From assembly GCA_900472175.1 (NCBI GenBank), contig UCHD01000005.1, forward strand, positions 186,001-250,000: a DNA stretch of 64,000 nucleotides. Direction: 5' to 3'. Below are positions 51,427-59,955 of this stretch, piece by piece. The notes below the pieces were generated by a model that saw only the letters and a program-made list of their open reading frames with translations, did no database searches and had not been told where the DNA came from. Position numbers and translations under genes: made by a program. The stretch's first letter is position 1, and each line of letters opens with the position of its first letter. This DNA comes from Hyphomicrobiales bacterium. Its GTDB lineage: Bacteria > Pseudomonadota > Alphaproteobacteria > Rhizobiales > Rhizobiaceae.

Positions 51427-52634
51427 TGGCCGCCGAAAAAAGCGCTCAGAAAACCACACCATCCCTTGGCGATTACTTCAGAAGCAATATCCGCGAATAC
51501 GGCCTGCTCATCGCCCTCGTCGTCATCATGCTGTTCTTCCAGTTCATGACCGGCGGTGTTCTGTTCCGTCCCGTCAACATCACCAACCTGATCCTGCAGA
51601 ACTCTTTCATCGTCATCATGGCGCTGGGCATGTTGCTGATCATCGTCGCTGGTCATATTGATCTGTCCGTCGGATCGATTGTCGCCTTCACCGGCGGTCT
51701 GTCGGCGATCATGCTGGTCAAGTGGGGTATTCACTACTCCATCGTCGTGCCGCTCTGCCTCATTCTCGGCGGTCTCGTCGGCGCGGCGCAGGGCTATTGG
51801 GTCGCCTACCAGAAGATCCCGGCCTTCATCGTGACGCTGGCCGGTATGCTCGTCTTCCGCGGTCTGACCTACCTGATCCTGCAGAACCGCCCGATCGGCC
51901 CGTTCCCGAAGGATTTCCAGTCGCTGTCGACCGGCTTTGTCCCTGACTTCCTGTATTTCCTCAATCCGCTGCCGGGCACGATCACCAACTTCTTCTCGCT
52001 GGTCGTCATCGTCGCTCTGGTTGCTCTGGCCATCTACTACGGCCTGCGCGATCGCCAGAACAACGAAAAGCACGGCACGGAAAACGAACCTTTTGCGTTC
52101 TTTGCCGGTCAGATGGCGATCATTGCCGGCGTGGCGATTTTCCTCGGCTTCCAGCTGTCGACCTACAAGGGCTTCCCCAACGTCCTGATCGTCATGGGTC
52201 TGCTGATCGCCCTCTACACGTTCATCACCACACGCTCGACGATCGGCCGCCGCATCTATGCGATGGGCGGTAACGAGAAGGCGGCAAAGCTCTCCGGTAT
52301 CAACACCGAGCGCCTGACCTTTTACACCTTCGTCAACATGGGTGTGCTTGCGGCTCTCGCCGGCATGATCATTGCAGCCCGCTTGAACTCGGCAACGCCG
52401 AAGGCCGGCGTCGGCTTCGAACTCGACGTCATCGCAGCCTGCTTCATCGGTGGTGCTTCGGCATCGGGTGGCGTCGGCAAGATCACCGGTGCTGTCATCG
52501 GCGCCTTGATCATGGGTGTCATGAACAACGGCATGTCGATCATGGGCCTCGGCATCGATTACCAGCAGCTGGTCAAGGGCCTCGTGCTTCTCGCTGCCGT
52601 GTTCTTCGACGTCTACAACAAGAACAAGGGCTGA
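51426..52634 (+). CDS. gguB: sugar ABC transporter permease GguB
   Basis: 402 residues, RbsC/XylH class, with about ten membrane helices. Segments such as IVAGHIDLSVGSIVAFTGG, RAMGGNEKAAKLSGIN-like YAMGGNEKAAKLSGINTERL and ASGGVGKITGAVIGALIMGV are typical. A hydrophilic insert RDRQNNEKHGTENEP splits two helices. It is the channel of the ChvE-GguAB importer. Confidence 0.94.
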   Translation: MAAEKSAQKTTPSLGDYFRSNIREYGLLIALVVIMLFFQFMTGGVLFRPVNITNLILQNSFIVIMALGMLLIIVAGHIDLSVGSIVAFTGGLSAIMLVKWGIHYSIVVPLCLILGGLVGAAQGYWVAYQKIPAFIVTLAGMLVFRGLTYLILQNRPIGPFPKDFQSLSTGFVPDFLYFLNPLPGTITNFFSLVVIVALVALAIYYGLRDRQNNEKHGTENEPFAFFAGQMAIIAGVAIFLGFQLSTYKGFPNVLIVMGLLIALYTFITTRSTIGRRIYAMGGNEKAAKLSGINTERLTFYTFVNMGVLAALAGMIIAARLNSATPKAGVGFELDVIAACFIGGASASGGVGKITGAVIGALIMGVMNNGMSIMGLGIDYQQLVKGLVLLAAVFFDVYNKNKG

Positions 52635-52654
52635 CCGGTTCCGGTCTGTCCTGC

Positions 52655-52675
52655 GCGCCGGGCCTTGTCCGGCGC
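52655..52675 (+). terminator. hairpin after gguB
   Basis: GCGCCGG (52655-52661) and CCGGCGC (52669-52675) form a 7-bp stem 20 bases after the gguB stop; no T run. The 228-base gap before gguC may hold a second promoter. Confidence 0.45.
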
Positions 52676-52862
52676 AAATTGGTGCCGGGGCGCGTCTCGT
52701 GCCGACATTTGGCGAGATGCTCCGGCCCACGCATCATAACGAAAACGGCGGCCTTGCCGCCACCAACGGGAGTACGTGCGATGTCTCCCAATGGGTTGTT
52801 GTTGCCGAAAGCCAGCCGCTTGACGCCGAAAAGACAGCCCGGATCGAGAAAAGGATAGTGCT

Positions 52863-53855
52863 GTGCTGATTTCCCAGGTGAAGAACAATGATGGCTCGAT
52901 CACGGTCGCCGTTCGTGACGCGGGACAGGCCGCGCGTGCGGTCAAGAACGCATCAAGCGTCTACGCATTGGCGATGGAAGCGGCCAATTCCGGCAAGAGC
53001 CTCAAGGCCGTCGTCGAAGCACATGGGCTTGGCGGCGAAGTCGATCTTCAGGACGCCTATGCCAAGGGCAATTTCCTGCCGCCGATCACGCATCCGGACG
53101 ATGCCCACCTGCACCTGACCGGCACGGGCCTTACCCATCTTGGCTCTGCCTCGACGCGCGATGCGATGCACGCTGCTGTGTCCAAGGTGGAAGAGGGCGC
53201 CACCGACACGATGAGAATGTTCAAGATGGGCCTGGAAGGCGGCAAGCCGAAGCCGGGCGAAAAGGGCGTTCAGCCCGAATGGTTCTACAAGGGCAATGGC
53301 TCGCAGACCGTGGCCCCTGGCGGCGAACTGGTTTCGCCATCGTTTGCGCAGGATGGTGGCGAAGAGCCGGAAATGGCCGGTATCTACGTCATCTCCGACA
53401 AGGGCGCGCCATTCCGCATCGGTTTTGCCGTTGCCAACGAGTTTTCCGATCATGTGACGGAGCGTGTCAATTATCTCTATCTCGCTCATTCCAAGCTGCG
53501 GCCGGCAAGCTTCGGTCCGGAAATCCGGGTCGGTGAAGCCCCAAGCGATATCCGTGGGACCTCGCGCATCATCCGCAATGGCGCCGTGTTCTGGGAAAAG
53601 CCGTTCTTGTCCGGCGAAGCCAACATGTCGCATACATTCGCCAATCTTGAATATCACCACTTCAAGTACGGTATCTTCCGTGCGCCGGGCGATGTGCATG
53701 TCCATATGTTCGGCACGGCGACGCTGTCCTTCGGTGATGGCATCAAGACCGAGGCTGGCGATATCTTCGAAATCGAGGCGTCTGAGTTCGGTTTGCCGTT
53801 GCGCAACACGCTTGCGATTGCTGGCGAAGACGAGGTCACGATCGGCCAGCTCTGA
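52863..53855 (+). CDS. gguC: GguC, AraD1-like FAH-family protein (probable 2-keto-3-deoxy-L-arabinonate dehydratase)
   Basis: 330 residues from a GTG start. The C-terminal two-thirds have the fumarylacetoacetate-hydrolase fold (HLHLTGTGLTHLGSAS, PEWFYKGNGSQTVAPGGEL, YNLYLAHSKLRPASFGPEIRV-like segment). Historically GguC had no assigned function. NCBI-type families now call such proteins AraD1, the dehydratase that turns L-2-keto-3-deoxyarabinonate into alpha-ketoglutarate semialdehyde. The next two genes encode the dehydrogenase and dehydratase on either side of that step, which supports the assignment by context. Confidence 0.83.
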   Translation: MLISQVKNNDGSITVAVRDAGQAARAVKNASSVYALAMEAANSGKSLKAVVEAHGLGGEVDLQDAYAKGNFLPPITHPDDAHLHLTGTGLTHLGSASTRDAMHAAVSKVEEGATDTMRMFKMGLEGGKPKPGEKGVQPEWFYKGNGSQTVAPGGELVSPSFAQDGGEEPEMAGIYVISDKGAPFRIGFAVANEFSDHVTERVNYLYLAHSKLRPASFGPEIRVGEAPSDIRGTSRIIRNGAVFWEKPFLSGEANMSHTFANLEYHHFKYGIFRAPGDVHVHMFGTATLSFGDGIKTEAGDIFEIEASEFGLPLRNTLAIAGEDEVTIGQL

Positions 53856-53922
53856 TTTCCGTGCATTTGACTGCGGGCGTCTATCCCAAGGCGCTCGCTG
53901 AACCAAAGGAGGCTTCGAGCCC

Positions 53923-55356
53923 ATGACACTTCATCACAACCTGATCGCTGGCGAATGGGTCGGCAGCAATGGCGTCGAGAACATCAACCCGTCGAACACC
54001 AACGAGATTGTCGGCCTCTATGCCACCGCCAGCGCCGACGATGCCAAGACCGCGATCGCCGCTGCCAAGGCCGCTTTCCCGGCTTGGTCACGCTCGGGCA
54101 TCCTTGAACGTCACGCGATCCTGAAGAAGACAGCCGACGAAATCCTCGCCCGCAAGGAAGAGCTTGGCAATCTGCTGGCCCGCGAAGAGGGCAAAACGCT
54201 TCCCGAAGCGATCGGCGAAACCATCCGTTCGGCACAGATCTTCGATTTCTTTGCTGGTGAGGCGCTGCGCCTGGCCGGTGAGGTTCTGCCGTCGGTTCGT
54301 CCGAACATCGGCGTCGAGATCACCCGCGAGCCGATCGGCGTCATCGGTATCATCACGCCGTGGAATTTTCCGATCGCCATTCCGGCGTGGAAGATCGCGC
54401 CGGCACTCTGCTACGGCAACACCATCGTCTTCAAGCCGGCCGAACTGGTTCCCGGCTGCTCCTGGGCGATTGTCGATATTCTGCATCGCGCCGGCCTGCC
54501 GAAGGGCGTGCTCAACCTGGTCATGGGCAAGGGCTCGGTCGTTGGTCAGGCCATGCTCGACAGCCCGGATCTTGCCGGCATCACCTTTACCGGCTCGACC
54601 GGCACCGGCAAGCGGGTCGCTACCGCCTCCATCGAGCATAACCGCAAGTTCCAGCTGGAAATGGGCGGCAAGAACCCGATGGTCGTGCTTGACGATGCCG
54701 ACCTGACCGTTGCCGTCGAGGCCGCTGCCAATTCCGGCTTCTTTTCGACCGGGCAGCGCTGCACCGCCTCGTCGCGCCTGATCGTCACCGAAGGCATTCA
54801 CGACAAGTTCGTCGCGGCACTCACCGAAAAGCTGAAGACGCTGGTGGTCGATGATGCGCTGAAGGCTGGCACCCATATCGGGCCGGTCGTCGATGAGCGC
54901 CAGCTGGCAACGGATACCGACTATATCGCCATCGGCAAAAAGGAAGGCGCCAAGCTCGCTTTCGGCGGCGAAACGATTTCGCGTGAAAACCCCGGCTTCT
55001 ACCTGCAGCCGACGCTGTTTACCGAAGCCACCAACCAGATGCGCATTAGCCGCGAGGAAATCTTCGGACCGGTCGCCTCGGTCATTCGGGTCAAGAACTA
55101 CGAAGAGGCGCTCAGCGTCGCCAACGATACGCCGTTTGGCCTGTCGGCCGGTATCGCCACGACGAGCCTCAAACATGCCACCCATTTCAAGCGCAATTCG
55201 GAAGCCGGCATGGTGATGGTCAACCTGCCGACCGCCGGTGTCGATTTCCACGTGCCGTTCGGCGGCCGCAAGGCATCCTCCTTCGGCTCGCGCGAGCAGG
55301 GCAAATATGCAGCGGAATTCTTCACCGTGGTGAAGACGGCCTACACGCTGGCGTAA
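53923..55356 (+). CDS. aldehyde dehydrogenase, probable alpha-ketoglutarate semialdehyde dehydrogenase
   Basis: 477 residues. The catalytic cysteine is in FFSTGQRCTASSRLIV, the general-base Glu in LEMGGKNPMVV, and the NAD-binding segment is TGSTGTGKRVATASIEHN. It oxidises an aldehyde to an acid. Because it lies between gguC and the sugar-acid dehydratase, the likely reaction is alpha-ketoglutarate semialdehyde to alpha-ketoglutarate, the last step of oxidative pentose breakdown. An AAAGGAGG ribosome site precedes the ATG. Confidence 0.85.
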   Translation: MTLHHNLIAGEWVGSNGVENINPSNTNEIVGLYATASADDAKTAIAAAKAAFPAWSRSGILERHAILKKTADEILARKEELGNLLAREEGKTLPEAIGETIRSAQIFDFFAGEALRLAGEVLPSVRPNIGVEITREPIGVIGIITPWNFPIAIPAWKIAPALCYGNTIVFKPAELVPGCSWAIVDILHRAGLPKGVLNLVMGKGSVVGQAMLDSPDLAGITFTGSTGTGKRVATASIEHNRKFQLEMGGKNPMVVLDDADLTVAVEAAANSGFFSTGQRCTASSRLIVTEGIHDKFVAALTEKLKTLVVDDALKAGTHIGPVVDERQLATDTDYIAIGKKEGAKLAFGGETISRENPGFYLQPTLFTEATNQMRISREEIFGPVASVIRVKNYEEALSVANDTPFGLSAGIATTSLKHATHFKRNSEAGMVMVNLPTAGVDFHVPFGGRKASSFGSREQGKYAAEFFTVVKTAYTLA

Positions 55357-55410
55357 CGCATTTTTCGCCGGATCGGCTGTGTCGATCCGGCATGTCAAAG
55401 GACAAGGGTA

Positions 55411-57150
55411 ATGTTCAAGAAAGCACAATGGCCGCGGCAGCTGCGTTCGCAGCATTGGTACGGTGGCACGAGCCGCGACGTAATCTACCATCGCGGCTGG
55501 ATGAAGAACCAGGGATATCCGCACGATCTGTTCGACGGGCGCCCGGTGATCGGCATCCTCAACACCTGGTCGGACATGACGCCGTGCAACGGCCATCTGC
55601 GTGAGCTGGCCGAAAAGGTGAAGGCCGGCATCTGGGAAGCCGGTGGCTTCCCGATGGAAGTTCCGGTGTTTTCGGCATCGGAAAACACCTTCCGTCCGAC
55701 GGCGATGATGTACCGCAACCTGGCGGCGCTGGCGATCGAAGAGACGATCCGCGGCCAACCGATGGATGGTTGCGTGCTTCTGGTCGGTTGCGACAAGACC
55801 ACGCCGTCGCTGATCATGGCAGCGGCCTCCGTCGATCTGCCCTCGATCGTCGTGACAGGCGGCCCGATGCTGAACGGCTATTTCCGTGGCGAGCGTGTCG
55901 GCTCCGGCACGCATCTGTGGAAGTTCTCCGAGATGGTGAAGGCCGGCGAGATGACGCAGGAAGAGTTCCTGGAAGCCGAAGCTTCGATGAGCCGTTCGTC
56001 TGGCACCTGCAACACCATGGGCACTGCTTCTACGATGGCTTCTATGGCTGAAGCCCTCGGCATGGCTCTTTCCGGCAATGCTGCAATTCCGGGCGTCGAC
56101 AGCCGCCGCAAGGTGATGGCGCAGCTCACCGGGCGCCGCATCGTGCAGATGGTCAAGGACGACCTCAAGCCGTCCGATATCATGACCAAGCAGGCCTTCG
56201 AGAACGCCATCCGCACCAATGCGGCGATTGGCGGATCGACCAACGCCGTCATCCATCTGCTCGCCATGGCGGGCCGTGTCGGCATCGACCTGACGCTGGA
56301 TGATTGGGACCGTTGCGGCCGCGACGTGCCGACCATCGTCAACCTGATGCCATCGGGCAAGTACCTGATGGAAGAGTTCTTTTATGCAGGCGGTCTGCCT
56401 GTCGTCATCAAGCGTCTCGGCGAGGCGGGCCTGCTGCACAAGGATGCGCTGACCGTTTCGGGCGAAACCATGTGGAACGAAGTCAAGGATGTCGTCAACT
56501 GGAACGAAGACGTCATCCTGCCGGCTGAAAAGGCGCTGACGCAATCGGGTGGTATCGTTGTGGTGCGTGGCAATCTCGCGCCGAAGGGTGCGGTGCTGAA
56601 GCCGTCGGCCGCGTCGCCGCATCTTTTAACGCATCGCGGCCGGGCGGTCGTGTTCGAGGACATCGACGACTACAAGGCCAAGATCAACGATGACAATCTC
56701 GACATTGACGAGACCTGCATCATGGTCATGAAGAACTGTGGACCGAAGGGCTATCCGGGTATGGCCGAGGTCGGCAACATGGGTCTTCCGCCTAAGGTTC
56801 TGAAGAAGGGCATCACCGACATGGTGCGCATTTCGGACGCCCGCATGTCCGGTACGGCCTACGGCACCGTCGTGCTGCATACCTCGCCGGAAGCCGCTGT
56901 TGGCGGGCCGCTCGCCGTGGTGAAGAACGGTGACATGATCGAGTTGGACGTGCCGAACCGCCGCCTGCATCTCGACATTTCCGACGCGGAACTGGCCCAG
57001 CGTCTTTCGGAATGGAAGCCGCAGCACGAGCTGCCGACATCGGGCTATGCCTTCCTGCATCAGCAGCATGTCGAAGGGGCCGACACCGGCGCCGACCTCG
57101 ACTTCCTCAAGGGATGTCGTGGTAGTGCTGTCGGCAAGGACAGCCACTGA
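55411..57150 (+). CDS. IlvD/Edd-family sugar-acid dehydratase, probable L-arabinonate dehydratase
   Basis: 579 residues. Cysteines for the iron-sulfur cluster are in DMTPCNGHLREL, LVGCDKTTPSLIM and SSGTCNTMGTASTMASM, all conserved in the family. The length and the insert pattern fit the pentonate dehydratases (about 580 residues) better than IlvD (about 610). It would dehydrate L-arabinonate to L-2-keto-3-deoxyarabinonate. Some databases would name it dihydroxy-acid dehydratase; the neighbours argue against that. It ends the operon. Confidence 0.85.
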   Translation: MFKKAQWPRQLRSQHWYGGTSRDVIYHRGWMKNQGYPHDLFDGRPVIGILNTWSDMTPCNGHLRELAEKVKAGIWEAGGFPMEVPVFSASENTFRPTAMMYRNLAALAIEETIRGQPMDGCVLLVGCDKTTPSLIMAAASVDLPSIVVTGGPMLNGYFRGERVGSGTHLWKFSEMVKAGEMTQEEFLEAEASMSRSSGTCNTMGTASTMASMAEALGMALSGNAAIPGVDSRRKVMAQLTGRRIVQMVKDDLKPSDIMTKQAFENAIRTNAAIGGSTNAVIHLLAMAGRVGIDLTLDDWDRCGRDVPTIVNLMPSGKYLMEEFFYAGGLPVVIKRLGEAGLLHKDALTVSGETMWNEVKDVVNWNEDVILPAEKALTQSGGIVVVRGNLAPKGAVLKPSAASPHLLTHRGRAVVFEDIDDYKAKINDDNLDIDETCIMVMKNCGPKGYPGMAEVGNMGLPPKVLKKGITDMVRISDARMSGTAYGTVVLHTSPEAAVGGPLAVVKNGDMIELDVPNRRLHLDISDAELAQRLSEWKPQHELPTSGYAFLHQQHVEGADTGADLDFLKGCRGSAVGKDSH

Positions 57151-57178
57151 TTTCGTTGTTGCAACTGTGAAATCCAAG

Positions 57179-57209
57179 CCCGCCACAGCATCCCTGGGGC
57201 GGGTTTTTT
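57179..57209 (+). terminator. intrinsic terminator of the arabinose operon
   Basis: CCCGCC (57179-57184) pairs with GGCGGG (57198-57203), followed by six T (57204-57209), 28 bases after the dehydratase stop. Confidence 0.85.
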
Positions 57210-57357
57210 AATAAAGGGGCGTATGTATTTCGTGACACTTCGCTGTCTCCGGCGTCTGCGCAGACCCTATTTCGTTTCATATCGGGGCATTCGCTTAAAG
57301 TACTTCTTATCTCGATAGCGCCCCATATACGGGTATTCACGGATTCTTCCTCTGTGC

Positions 57358-57383
57358 GGAACGAACGGCCTCTACCGCTAGTT
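57358..57383 (+). promoter_or_regulatory. possible EcfG promoter of the repeat protein gene
   Basis: GGAAC (57358-57362), 17 bases, AGTT (57380-57383). The GTT core and spacing are acceptable for EcfG, and the -10 lies 49 bases before the ATG, as at phyR. Looser than the three exact sites in this window. Confidence 0.45.
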
Positions 57384-57432
57384 TTTTTCCTTGCTCCCGG
57401 CCAATTCGGCTCGGTTGAAATAGGAGGAAGCC

Positions 57433-58125
57433 ATGCGACGCATCATCATAAACTGCTCTCTCGGACTTCTTGCGGCGACTGCCGTTCTTTCACCGCTTGC
57501 AACCCATGCCGATGACAATGGCCAGCGGAACGGCGGCCTTGGCCTGAGCGTCTCTCTCGGCGGTGCCAATGGTGTGAACGCCGGTGCCGGTATCGGCGGT
57601 GGAAACGGATTGAATGCAGACGCCAAGGCGTCTGTAGGCGGCAGTAACGGCGTTAACGCCAACGTAAATGCTTCCGCTGGCGGAAACCACGGTATCAACG
57701 CCGATGTGGATGCAAGTGTTGGCGGGCCGCGCGGTATTGCTGCGACAGTTGATGCCAATGTGGGTGGTAGCCGCGGCATTAATGGGGGTGTCGGCCTTGG
57801 TGTTGGCGGATCGCGTGGCTTGAAAGCGGATGTTGAAGCCAATGTCGGTGGTGACAGGGGTATCGGCGTCGATGTTGGCGTGGGAGCCGGTGGTTCGAAC
57901 GGTGGTGGCCAGACGCCGGGGGTGACCACACCCGGCGGAAACAATGGCAATGGAACGGGGCCGGGCATCCGGCCCGGAACACCGTCGGTGACTGCTTTCA
58001 ACAAGTTGCCGACACGCGAGCAGCATCGCCTCATCCGCCGCTGCCGCGACATTTCTGGTTCGGGGCAATATGACGCCAGTCTCGTCAGCCTGTGTCAGTT
58101 GCTGCAGGCCAGCGCCGCTCGTTAA
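57433..58125 (+). CDS. secreted 14-residue-repeat glycine-rich protein, function unknown
   Basis: 230 residues with a signal peptide ending near THA (residue 26). Residues ~39-150 are about eight tandem units, the first of 12 and the rest of 14 residues, with the pattern GG-x-x-G-[VIL]-x-[AG]-x-[VA]-x-[AGL]-x-[VAI]; examples are GGSNGVNANVNASA and GGNHGINADVDASV. Alternation of small/hydrophobic residues after each GG suggests stacked beta strands. Then come a Gly/Pro/Asn linker and a C-terminal domain (FNKLPTREQHRLIRRCRDIS...) with two Cys. I recognise no family. An AGGAGG ribosome site precedes the start. Confidence 0.7.
   Translation: MRRIIINCSLGLLAATAVLSPLATHADDNGQRNGGLGLSVSLGGANGVNAGAGIGGGNGLNADAKASVGGSNGVNANVNASAGGNHGINADVDASVGGPRGIAATVDANVGGSRGINGGVGLGVGGSRGLKADVEANVGGDRGIGVDVGVGAGGSNGGGQTPGVTTPGGNNGNGTGPGIRPGTPSVTAFNKLPTREQHRLIRRCRDISGSGQYDASLVSLCQLLQASAAR
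57564..57903 (+). repeat. tandem 42-base coding repeats
   Basis: Seven to eight diverged copies of a 42-base unit encode the GG-led 14-residue repeats of the protein at 57433. The copies differ at many third positions, so the array is not recent. Confidence 0.7.
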
Positions 58126-58132
58126 GAGGGGA

Positions 58133-58162
58133 AACCTCGCCTTCGCCTTGAAAGGCGGGGTT
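58133..58162. terminator. bidirectional terminator between the repeat protein and transglutaminase genes
   Basis: AACCTCGCCTT (58133-58143) pairs with AAGGCGGGGTT (58152-58162), 11 pairs with one G-U, between two convergent genes. Confidence 0.7.
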
Positions 58163-58167
58163 CTCAT

Positions 58168-58989
58168 TTACTGACTTTGCGTCTGGCTCTGACCCTGCTG
58201 CTTCACCGTCACCGAAACCTTCAGCGCTTCGCTTGACGACCCATGGATCAGGCCGGAAATCGGTGCTGCATCACGATAGTCCAGCCCGCACGCGATCCTG
58301 ACATAGCGGTCGTCCGGGCACATCTTGTTGGCGGCGTCAAAGCCGACCCAGCCGAGACCGTTGAGGTGCACTTCGGCCCATGCATGGCTTGCCGTCTGCT
58401 CAGGCTGGTCTTGCATCATCAGATACCCCGACACATAGCGGGCCGGCAGACCCAGCGTGCGCGCGGCTGCGATCATGATATGGGCGTGATCCTGACAGAC
58501 GCCGCTCTTTTGCAACAGAGCCTGTTCCGCTGTGGTCTCCGTTCCGGTTTCGCCCTGCCGGTATTCGACAAGTTCATGGATCTTTCCCATCAGGGCGTGC
58601 ATCCTGGCAAGATCGGTATCACCATCCATCGCCTTGGCGAGATTGCGGATCGGCTTGGCCATCTTGGTCAGCGGCGTTTCGCGCAGATAAAGCCAAAGCG
58701 GCGCATAGGCCTGATGCACGCCGTAAACGCCGGCCTTGTCCTCTGTCTCCACTTCGCCGGAAGCGACAACGCGGATGAAGGTCTGGTCGCCGTTGACGCT
58801 GACGAGATTGACGCGGTTGCCGAAATGGTCGTCATAACCGACCTCCATCTTGGCGCCTTCGACGGAGGTTTCCCAACTGATTACGGTCTGGCCGGGTTGC
58901 GACAGCGGTGTCAGCCGCAGGCGCTGCAGTAAATATTGAACTGGCTCGGCATAGGTGTATTCGGTGGTGTGGCTGATCTTCAGACGCAT
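58168..58989 (-). CDS. transglutaminase-like cysteine peptidase-fold protein
   Basis: 273 residues. The N-terminal part (HTTEYTYAEPVQYLLQRLRLTPL) is the bacterial transglutaminase-like N domain. The core has the catalytic triad: Cys in QKSGVCQDHAHIMIAAARTLG, His in SHAWAEVHLNGLGWVGFD, and Asp in the same FDAANK. No signal peptide, so it is cytoplasmic. The family is found again and again with alpha-E and circularly permuted ATP-grasp proteins, as here, and is thought to cut or transfer amide bonds made by the ATP-grasp enzyme. It is the third gene of this operon, 21 bases after the alpha-E gene. Confidence 0.87.
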   Translation of the reverse strand: MRLKISHTTEYTYAEPVQYLLQRLRLTPLSQPGQTVISWETSVEGAKMEVGYDDHFGNRVNLVSVNGDQTFIRVVASGEVETEDKAGVYGVHQAYAPLWLYLRETPLTKMAKPIRNLAKAMDGDTDLARMHALMGKIHELVEYRQGETGTETTAEQALLQKSGVCQDHAHIMIAAARTLGLPARYVSGYLMMQDQPEQTASHAWAEVHLNGLGWVGFDAANKMCPDDRYVRIACGLDYRDAAPISGLIHGSSSEALKVSVTVKQQGQSQTQSQ

Positions 58990-59010
58990 TGCTCGCTCCC
59001 CATCCGAATC

Positions 59011-59949
59011 TCAGTTGAACCGGTAGCCGTTGGAGATTTCCTCTCCAAGGCGATTGTTATGGCTGATGAAATTCTCGATATACTCGTGCAGTCCCTGATC
59101 CATTACATCCTTGATCGAATGGTTGCGCAGGGATGACAGCGTTTCCTCGGCCGTCGCATGGGCCGCGTGGGCTTCACCATACTCCCGCGCCAGATAGCCG
59201 AGATTGCTGACGATCTTGTCATAACAATAGGCGAGCGAACGCGGCATGCGGCCATTGAGGATCAGGAAGTCGGCAATGTTGGATGGCTTGTATTCCGCCT
59301 CGTAGACCCAGCCATAGGAGCGGTGCGCCGAAACCGAGCGCAGGATCGATTCCCATTGGACGTTATCGATCGATGAGCCGACCTGCGACACGGCGGGCAG
59401 CAGAACGTAGTATTTCACATCGAGAATGCGGGCTGTGTTGTCGGCCCGTTCGATGAAGGTACCGATGCGGGAGAAGTTGAAAATCTCGTTGCGCAGCATC
59501 GTTCCGTGGAACGCGCCGCGAATGAGGCCGGTCATGCGCTTGATGCCGTCGATGACTTCGGGAAGGTCGGCCGGCTTGATACGCCGGGCGAGGGTGGATT
59601 TGAGGTTGAGCCAGCATTCATTGGTGGCTTCCCAGGTCTCCCGCGTCAGCGCGGTGCGCACCATACGGGCATTGTTGCGGCCGGTGTCGATACAAGACAT
59701 GACGCTCGACGGATTGGCCTTGTCGCGCAGCAGAAAGTCGATGGCATCGGCACTGGTCAGATTTGGGTAGAGGTCATCGTAGATATCGCGGACACCTGAG
59801 CTTTGCAGCACGCCGTCCCAATCATCTTCGGTCGCCTCCGAGCGGGTCAGCGACATGCGCAGGCCGGCGTCGATGAGCCGGGCGCTGTTTTCAGCCCGTT
59901 CGATATAGCGGAACATCCAGTAGAGGCCGTTTGCAGTTCTTCCAAGCAT
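59011..59949 (-). CDS. alpha-E domain protein (DUF403)
   Basis: 312 residues, all-helical. The N terminus MLGRTANGLYWMFRYIERAENSAR and the repeated ERADNTARILDVKYY are hallmarks of the alpha-E family. It has no known enzymatic activity and is thought to form a complex with the ATP-grasp protein, whose stop lies six bases upstream. Fused alpha-E/ATP-grasp proteins exist in other bacteria, which supports a complex. Confidence 0.88.
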   Translation of the reverse strand: MLGRTANGLYWMFRYIERAENSARLIDAGLRMSLTRSEATEDDWDGVLQSSGVRDIYDDLYPNLTSADAIDFLLRDKANPSSVMSCIDTGRNNARMVRTALTRETWEATNECWLNLKSTLARRIKPADLPEVIDGIKRMTGLIRGAFHGTMLRNEIFNFSRIGTFIERADNTARILDVKYYVLLPAVSQVGSSIDNVQWESILRSVSAHRSYGWVYEAEYKPSNIADFLILNGRMPRSLAYCYDKIVSNLGYLAREYGEAHAAHATAEETLSSLRNHSIKDVMDQGLHEYIENFISHNNRLGEEISNGYRFN

Positions 59950-59955
59950 GTGGTG

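Noticed and set aside
54088-56622. 844-codon minus-strand open frame opposite the aldehyde dehydrogenase and dehydratase genes.
   Set aside because: Antisense shadow; both plus-strand genes have intact catalytic motifs and ribosome sites.
57564-57903. The 42-base repeats considered as a CRISPR or intergenic repeat array.
   Set aside because: They are in frame within a protein with a signal peptide, without spacers, and diverged at third codon positions.
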